DNA from: Neobacillus driksii
GTDB lineage: Bacteria > Bacillota > Bacilli > Bacillales > Cytobacillaceae
NCBI RefSeq assembly: GCF_013409995.1
Contig: NZ_JACCBX010000003.1
Location: forward strand, 518,108 to 582,107
Reading direction: 5' to 3'
Length of the DNA stretch: 64,000 nucleotides
The position numbers and the translations under genes were made by a program. The notes under the pieces were generated by a model, which was not told where the DNA came from, made no database searches, and was given only the letters and a program-made list of their open reading frames with translations. Shown one piece after another: positions 59,597 to 64,000 of the stretch. Numbering within the stretch: position 1 is the first letter of the stretch; every line of letters starts with the position of its first letter.

Positions 59597-60315
59597 TACA
59601 ATCCCTCCCCCGTAAACTCTTGAGCTTCAAACCGCTGACCTGTTACTCCAAGTGACTTATCTGAAGCTAGATATAAAAACACGTTAACGACATCTTCTGG
59701 TTTTGCTAATGGATAATCACAGTCAGGAACCGCTAATTGGTGCATGTCTGTATCCATTTCACCCGGATCCACCATATTTACTCGTACATTCGTAGAGCTT
59801 AATTCATCTGCCCAGGTCTCTGTCAGACCCTCAACAGCAAATTTCGAAATACCGTATGCACCCCAGCCAGCATACCCCACATGCCCTGCTTCTGAAGTTA
59901 CATTAATGATAGAGCCCTGATCGCGCTGCAGCATACCAGGAATCACTCTTCTGGCTACGAGGAATGGGGAGATGGAATTAACTCGTAACACTTCAGCAAA
60001 ATCCTCTTCTGGATAGTCAAGCAATAATGGCATTGGACTTGGTCCGAGAATCGAAGCATTATTTATGAGAATATCAATTTGACCAAATGCCTCTTCAGTC
60101 ATGGCGACAAATCGTTCTACATCTCTAGTTAGTGAAATATCTGCTGTTACAGCGAGTACTTCTGCACCAAATGCTTCTGCCTCTTCCTTAACTTTTGACA
60201 AGCCTCTCGATGTTCTCGAACAAATCGCTAACCGCGCTCCTTCTTTTGCAAATGCTAGTGTTAATGCTCTGCCTAAACCTTTAGAGGCACCCGTAATCAT
60301 AACAACTTTTTTCAT
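59596..60315 (-). CDS. Short-chain dehydrogenase/reductase
   Basis: A 239-aa classical SDR. The nucleotide motif TGASKGLGRAL is at residues 8-18, NNASILG follows at about 87, and the catalytic set is Ser in NVTSEAGHVG and YGISK (Tyr/Lys near residues 154-158). The basic residues after beta 2 (CSRTSRG) suggest NADP(H). The substrate is unknown. First gene of the operon with the QueA-like and VOC genes; a repeat array lies upstream. Confidence 0.88.
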   Translation of the reverse strand: MKKVVMITGASKGLGRALTLAFAKEGARLAICSRTSRGLSKVKEEAEAFGAEVLAVTADISLTRDVERFVAMTEEAFGQIDILINNASILGPSPMPLLLDYPEEDFAEVLRVNSISPFLVARRVIPGMLQRDQGSIINVTSEAGHVGYAGWGAYGISKFAVEGLTETWADELSSTNVRVNMVDPGEMDTDMHQLAVPDCDYPLAKPEDVVNVFLYLASDKSLGVTGQRFEAQEFTGEGL

Positions 60316-60450
60316 TTCAATCGCTCCTTTAAGTGTTTTTCTTGATGTCTTTAGCTTAAAGGATTCTGGAAATACTTCCCTCAGAAAAAAGCTTGAACTT
60401 TAACTACAACTTTAGGATGAGAAAACAGGTTTAGGTGAGCGAATTCTTAT

Positions 60451-60718
60451 TGAAGACGCAAAATGGACCTCATGAATGATTCATGAAGCCCAAAAGCCTA
60501 TTGAAAATGCAATAATGGACCTCATATAGTGTTCATGAAGCCCAATATCTTTTAAAAAAACAAAAATGGGCCTCATGAAGGGGTTATGAAGCCCAAAATC
60601 CTTTTAAAAAGCAAAAACGGGCCTCATGAAGCGCTCATGAATGGTTCATGAAGCCCAAAATCCTTTTAGAAACGCAATAATGGACCCCAATGAATAGTTC
60701 ATGAAGCCCAGAATCCTT
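60451..60718. repeat. Tandem array of about 52-bp hairpin-forming units, locus 2
   Basis: Five units of 51, 52, 51, 62 and 53 bp, each with TGGRCCTCATGA, a short spacer, then TTCATGAAGCCCA. Read on the minus strand it is the same family as locus 1 at 34114 (GGGCTTCATGA...TCATGAGGCCCA), so the two arrays are inverted relative to each other on the chromosome. It lies in the bofC-SDR gap. The remaining gap to 60315 holds no gene that I can see. Confidence 0.9.
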
Positions 60719-60728
60719 TAGGGTATAA

Positions 60729-61280
60729 TTATTCTTGCATCGAATAAGGCTTAAATGTTTCTAGTACCTCTACATAACGGTCTCTTGTCTTAATTGGAAT
60801 ACCTTGAATCAGCTCTTCTTGCTTTTTGCTTTCGAGCTTTTTCACATCTATCTGAAAAAAAGATTGAATGATTCGGGATGGATCGGGACGGCCATTATAA
60901 ATGGTCAACACGCCATCATCAGTAATTCCAAAATAGCCATTCGTTTTTAGTAATGGTGAAATATCATCCACTTGTTTTCTAAACACCATAGTGGATTCAT
61001 CCATATCAACTAACTGCCATTGCTCATATTTGGCCCAAAAGTTTTCAATAGACCAGTAAGAATCAAGAACTACTTCCTCACTCATTTCTCCATCAAGATA
61101 GATTCTTTCTAAAATAATGGTCAATTGCTGAGGTTCCGACTTTTGTTGATCCTGATGGTTTTTCATTTGTTCGGCGAAAACAGTTTCTACTATTCCTGGC
61201 ACCATTCCGATAGACATGAAGAGAACAACCGTAACAAAGGCTAAACCAAGCCGATACTGAGCTACCCAATTGAACCTCAT
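60729..61280 (-). CDS. bofC: BofC, forespore regulator of SigK processing
   Basis: A 183-aa secreted protein. A signal or anchor helix (LAFVTVVLFMSIGMVPGIV) is followed by the BofC N-terminal (PQQLTIILERIYLDGEMSEEV) and C-terminal (VLTIYNGRPDPSRIIQSFFQIDV) domains. In B. subtilis BofC is made in the forespore, crosses to the intermembrane space and holds back SpoIVB, and so pro-SigK cleavage. It normally neighbours ruvA and csbX; here about 4.4 kb of other genes intervene. Confidence 0.93.
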   Translation of the reverse strand: MRFNWVAQYRLGLAFVTVVLFMSIGMVPGIVETVFAEQMKNHQDQQKSEPQQLTIILERIYLDGEMSEEVVLDSYWSIENFWAKYEQWQLVDMDESTMVFRKQVDDISPLLKTNGYFGITDDGVLTIYNGRPDPSRIIQSFFQIDVKKLESKKQEELIQGIPIKTRDRYVEVLETFKPYSMQE

Positions 61281-61361
61281 GCATAATCACCTCTTATTAT
61301 TAGAGCTCTAACTCATCTTCAATACTAGTTTAGCCTTATTTTCCCTTTTTATCCTATTTGA

Positions 61362-61402
61362 AAAAAATGAAAGAGACAAAGCCACTTTCAGCTTTGCCTC
61401 TC
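61362..61402 (-). terminator. Terminator of the coxA-like gene
   Basis: Minus strand: GAGAGGCAAAGC, loop, GCTTTGTCTC, then TTTCATTTTTTTC. Confidence 0.8.
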
Positions 61403-61412
61403 ATTCATTTTT

Positions 61413-62111
61413 TTATTTACGGCTATTAGGTTCTAATGGTTGAGAATCGTTGTTTCTGTTACGGTCACGTCCAATTGTTCCATCATCCGTAATAACCTGA
61501 ACTGATCTCCCGCCGGCCAAAGGCTTAACTGCGTCTTGGATAGCCTTTTTGGTTTCCTCAGTTCGATTGTTATTGTTTAATTTGACAGAAACCATTACTG
61601 AATTGCCGTAAACAACTGAGCGAACCTGTTGAACATTTTCCACGTCTGCCACTCTGCTTTTAATTCTTTCTGTGATACGATCTTGAGATTCAGGCTTCGT
61701 TGTCGTACCTGTATTCCCAAGTCTTTGATTCATATGACCATGATAATTCGCATCACTGGTACTAAACTTATTATCCCTTTGGAAAAAGTTATGGTCATGG
61801 TTTGCAAGTGGTTTTGTTGGGTTTGGCGGATTACCATTTTCATCTCTATCACTAAACCTTTTTCTTCGTTCTTCATTATTGGATTGGTTTTCAACACCAA
61901 GATTATGGTCCATATATTCTGTTACTGGACCATCATTATCCCCAGGCATTCCATTAGAACCGTTTTTATGGTTTTCATCGGAATAGTAGCCCACCGGCTG
62001 GCCCATGTTTTTGTTATCGTTGTTCGTAGCAGCACGGTCATCATTTGCACAACCTGACAGCCCAACAGCTAGTAAGGCGGACAGAGGAATCATCCACTGT
62101 TTCAAGTTCAA
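61413..62111 (-). CDS. coxA: YhcN/YlaJ family sporulation lipoprotein (CoxA-like)
   Basis: A 232-aa lipoprotein: signal sequence MNLKQWMIPLSALLAVGLSGC with lipobox LSGC (Cys 21), an Asn/Gly/Asp-rich linker (about residues 22-135), then the YhcN/YlaJ domain (ITERIKSRVADVENVQQVRSVV...NNNRTEETKKAIQDAVKPL). Its place beside safA matches coxA (yrbB), a cortex-associated protein. TTG start with AGGGGG about 8 nt upstream; that site lies in the 3' arm of a long hairpin. Confidence 0.85.
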   Translation of the reverse strand: MNLKQWMIPLSALLAVGLSGCANDDRAATNNDNKNMGQPVGYYSDENHKNGSNGMPGDNDGPVTEYMDHNLGVENQSNNEERRKRFSDRDENGNPPNPTKPLANHDHNFFQRDNKFSTSDANYHGHMNQRLGNTGTTTKPESQDRITERIKSRVADVENVQQVRSVVYGNSVMVSVKLNNNNRTEETKKAIQDAVKPLAGGRSVQVITDDGTIGRDRNRNNDSQPLEPNSRK

Positions 62112-62117
62112 GCGAAA

Positions 62118-62185
62118 AACCCCCTCTAGGATGCATGAGCAAAATAAATATGCTCATGGTTAGGTTGTGAGCTCCTGAGGGGATT
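62118..62185 (-). terminator. Branched hairpin carrying the coxA ribosome site
   Basis: Minus strand: AATCCCCTCAGGA pairs with TCCT-A-GAGGGGGTT (outer 13 bp), enclosing an inner hairpin CATGAGCATA/TGCTCATG and an unpaired 15-nt stretch; TTTTTC follows. The 3' arm GAGGGGG is the ribosome site of coxA. It acts as terminator, as translation switch, or both. Confidence 0.6.
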
Positions 62186-62211
62186 TATTCTGCCAGAATA
62201 GTCCATGAGAA

Positions 62212-63204
62212 TTAGTTCGTCATCAATTGTAAACGATCAATAAATTTTTTCCTTGAATAAAACTGACCATTCGTTAACTCCACAACTTGATTATATTTTT
62301 TGTGGTCTCTATACGAACCTTCACGAATAAGTCTGTTCCATTCGCGGAAAATATCTGCAGGGTATGCTAATGCGTATAGAAATGCCTTCTCATTCAAAAG
62401 ATCTTCATATTGTGGAAACTGAGCCAGCCTGTCAAATGACCAGTCCAAACTAGGGAGAATTCGATTCGCATATTGTAAATAATCTAGGGACGCTGGACCA
62501 ATACTAATTAAATCAAAATCAATCAGATGTAAAACTCCATTCGTATCACGTAAGAAATTATGATGTGCCACGTCTCCGTGAAGAATGCAAAATGGCTCAT
62601 TCAAAAACATTGATCGATTTTTTTCCATTCCACTAAGCGACCATTGTGCCCAATTTATCATGTCCGCCAATACTTTATCATTTATAAAGTATTTCAAAGT
62701 AGAGATATTGGAGGAAAAGGTTTTACCTCTGTCTCTCCATTTTTCAATAATTATCCCTTTTGGGATTAGTGTTCGATACCTTGATTCAAAGGATGACGTT
62801 ACTTGATGGTACTGTTCTAAAAGTTCAAGCCCCTCCTGCCGATTTTTCTGTGATTGGAATGAAAAAGGTATTCGATTCGGGGGAATGTATTCCATACACC
62901 CAAAATAGGTCCCTTCAAAAAAGAGAGGTTCTTTTATTTGGGGATGGACAAATAGATAGGTTTTTGAAAAACCTTCTTTCCTAAGTGTAGCAGTAAATGC
63001 TTCCTGCAGGCGAAGTCGTTTATTTGTATGGAACCCTTTAAGCATATAAGAAGTTTTATCCGTTTTTATCCGAATCACACTTTTCCGATAAGGCACCATT
63101 TCCACTATATTTTCTTTAAATTGCGAACGTAAATAAGAGAGGAGACGAATGAAATAATCATCGTCTCCTTTTTGCTTAAAAGTCATACTCATTGCTTTCA
63201 TCAT
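62212..63204 (-). CDS. CotS/YsxE-family kinase-like spore protein
   Basis: A 330-aa aminoglycoside-phosphotransferase-fold protein. The catalytic loop is ILHGDVAHHNFL (HGDxxxxN, Asp near residue 216) and the metal motif is LIDFDLISIGPAS, so the active site appears intact. YMLKGF supplies the ATP lysine. This is the plan of the CotS/CotI/YutH/YsxE coat proteins. Its frame overlaps the safA stop by 29 nt; several ATG choices lie there (63204, 63201, 63192 or 63186) and none has a separate ribosome site, implying coupled translation. Confidence 0.82.
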   Translation of the reverse strand: MMKAMSMTFKQKGDDDYFIRLLSYLRSQFKENIVEMVPYRKSVIRIKTDKTSYMLKGFHTNKRLRLQEAFTATLRKEGFSKTYLFVHPQIKEPLFFEGTYFGCMEYIPPNRIPFSFQSQKNRQEGLELLEQYHQVTSSFESRYRTLIPKGIIIEKWRDRGKTFSSNISTLKYFINDKVLADMINWAQWSLSGMEKNRSMFLNEPFCILHGDVAHHNFLRDTNGVLHLIDFDLISIGPASLDYLQYANRILPSLDWSFDRLAQFPQYEDLLNEKAFLYALAYPADIFREWNRLIREGSYRDHKKYNQVVELTNGQFYSRKKFIDRLQLMTN

Positions 63205-64000
63205 CGTAACGCATCATTCCATCCATAGGTCCCATTCCATACGGGTTCATAAATGGAGGCTGCGCTACATTTGTTGGTCCTGTATATGGTGCGCTATAAA
63301 TTGGCGGCGTTGGCGGCACGAAGTTATATTGTGGTACAGCTTGTGGTTGCGGTCCACCACAGCCACAGTCACCACCTGCTCCTACTGGTAAGCCGCCCTG
63401 TGCAGGAAATTGCTGTTGCATGGATGGCATTTGACCGCCTTCATAAGGCATTCCCATTTCTGGTGCCTCAAAATCTTGAGCTCCCATTGCCTGCGGTGAA
63501 GGGCCCATTTGTGGGTATCCAAATGGCATTTGTCCTCCCATTCCTGGTTGACCGAAGTCTGCTCCCATTGGTCCTCCCATTCCTGATTGGTCAAAGCCTG
63601 CTCCCATTGGTCCTCCCATTCCTGGCTGACCGAAGCCTGCTCCCATTGGTCCTCCCATTCCTGGTTGACCGAAGCCTGCTCCCGTTGGTCCTCCCATTCC
63701 TGGCTGACCGAAGCCTGCTCCCATTGGTCCTCCCATTCCTGGCTGACCGAAGCCTGCTCCCATTGGTCCTCCCATTCCTGATTGGTCAAAGCCTGCTCCC
63801 ATTGGTCCTCCCATTCCTGATTGGTCAAAGCCTGCTCCCATTGGTCCTCCCATTCCTGATTGGTCAAAGCCTGCTCCCATTGGTCCTCCCATTCCTGATT
63901 GGTCAAAGCCTGCTCCCATTGGTCCTCCCATTCCTGATTGGTCAAAGCCTGCTCCCATTGGTCCTCCCATTCCTGATTGGTCAAAGCCTGCTCCCATTGG
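63176..64000 (-). CDS. safA: Repeat-rich C-terminal part of spore coat morphogenetic protein SafA/ExsA
   Basis: Partial: the 5' end lies beyond the window, so no LysM domain is seen. From 64000 to about 63491 the frame is 13 perfect or near-perfect 13-residue units (GMGGPMGAGFDQS, with FGQP variants), then a Gln/Pro/Met-rich part, a CGCGG segment, and an aromatic/acidic end (MMRYDDESNEYDF). Position beside coxA-like and bofC identifies it as SafA; Bacillus cereus ExsA, its homologue, is likewise built of unusual repeats after a LysM domain. It guides coat assembly on the spore surface. Confidence 0.78.
   Translation of the reverse strand, partial: PMGAGFDQSGMGGPMGAGFDQSGMGGPMGAGFDQSGMGGPMGAGFDQSGMGGPMGAGFDQSGMGGPMGAGFDQSGMGGPMGAGFGQPGMGGPMGAGFGQPGMGGPTGAGFGQPGMGGPMGAGFGQPGMGGPMGAGFDQSGMGGPMGADFGQPGMGGQMPFGYPQMGPSPQAMGAQDFEAPEMGMPYEGGQMPSMQQQFPAQGGLPVGAGGDCGCGGPQPQAVPQYNFVPPTPPIYSAPYTGPTNVAQPPFMNPYGMGPMDGMMRYDDESNEYDF
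63491..64000. repeat. 39-bp tandem coding repeat in safA
   Basis: Thirteen 39-bp units in frame with safA, cut by the window end. The six nearest the edge (63765-64000) are identical at the DNA level over their shared length; the next five carry an FGQP variant. It is likely to vary in copy number between strains and to be hard for short-read assembly. Confidence 0.93.

Noticed and set aside
63382..63984. 200-aa open frame (TNQEWEDQWEQA repeats) overlapping safA
   Set aside because: It is the shifted reading of the same 39-bp repeat; any frame without stops stays open in such DNA. The safA frame has the sensible C-terminus and coupling to the kinase gene.

Overview
The window looks like chromosome of a low-GC, endospore-forming Bacillaceae bacterium (Bacillus, Neobacillus or Mesobacillus type). 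The evidence is the gene order, which closely follows the Bacillus subtilis sigK/yrh-yrr-yrv-yrb region, strong AGGAGG ribosome sites, T-box leaders, and sporulation genes (sigK, yrrS-pbpI, spoVB, bofC, coxA, safA). Most genes are on the minus strand. No rRNA, tRNA, CRISPR array, transposase, prophage or integrase gene was seen.

Layout. (1) 1-2.8 kb: pssA (+), an M3 oligoendopeptidase, and a hidden 53-aa GTG-start YjcZ-like peptide. (2) 2.9-5.0 kb: uninterrupted sigK (no skin element), then a dense cluster of tiny minus-strand genes: a 25-aa membrane peptide, two ~20-aa candidates, three tandem YrzI-family genes, and a 34-aa peptide with its own consensus sigma-A promoter and two terminators. 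(3) 5.0-8.8 kb: yrhC-mccB-mccA-mtnN-yrrT, the reverse transsulfuration/SAM-recycling operon known to be a CymR target. (4) 9-18.5 kb: yrzA, yrrS-pbpI, greA, udk, trhP2-trhP1-trmR (5-methoxyuridine tRNA modification), mltG, yrzB, ruvX, yrzL. (5) 18.6-31 kb: alaS with an Ala T-box, yrrI, yrzQ, yrzR, yrrD, recD2, yrrB, mnmA, the yrvO cysteine desulfurase, cymR, rarA. (6) 31-38.5 kb: an ABC exporter, tcdA, an array of 52-bp repeats, 6S RNA, aspS-hisS with a His T-box, and a short HTH gene. (7) 38.6-56.2 kb: SH3b amidase, dtd, relA, apt, recJ, secDF, comN-like, spoVB, DUF421, yrzE, yajC, tgt, queA, ruvB, ruvA. (8) 56.3-60.7 kb: genes not in the B. subtilis order: a GAF two-component pair and a VOC/QueA-like/SDR operon, followed by a second 52-bp repeat array in inverted orientation. 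(9) 60.7-64 kb: bofC, coxA-like lipoprotein, a CotS-like kinase, and the repeat-rich C-terminus of SafA/ExsA, cut by the window edge.

Functional threads: sulfur supply (CymR, its target operon, the desulfurase and MnmA); tRNA modification and charging (MnmA, TrmR/TrhP, TcdA, Tgt/QueA, AlaS, AspS, HisS, Dtd); DNA repair (RecD2, RarA, RecJ, RuvAB, RuvX); secretion (SecDF, YajC); and spore coat and cortex formation.

The strongest unexplained signals are a helically phased array of TGTWCAAAAC boxes upstream of yrrB-recD2, the two related 52-bp hairpin-repeat arrays, the micro-gene cluster beside sigK, two hairpins that carry the ribosome site of the next gene, and the divergent second QueA.
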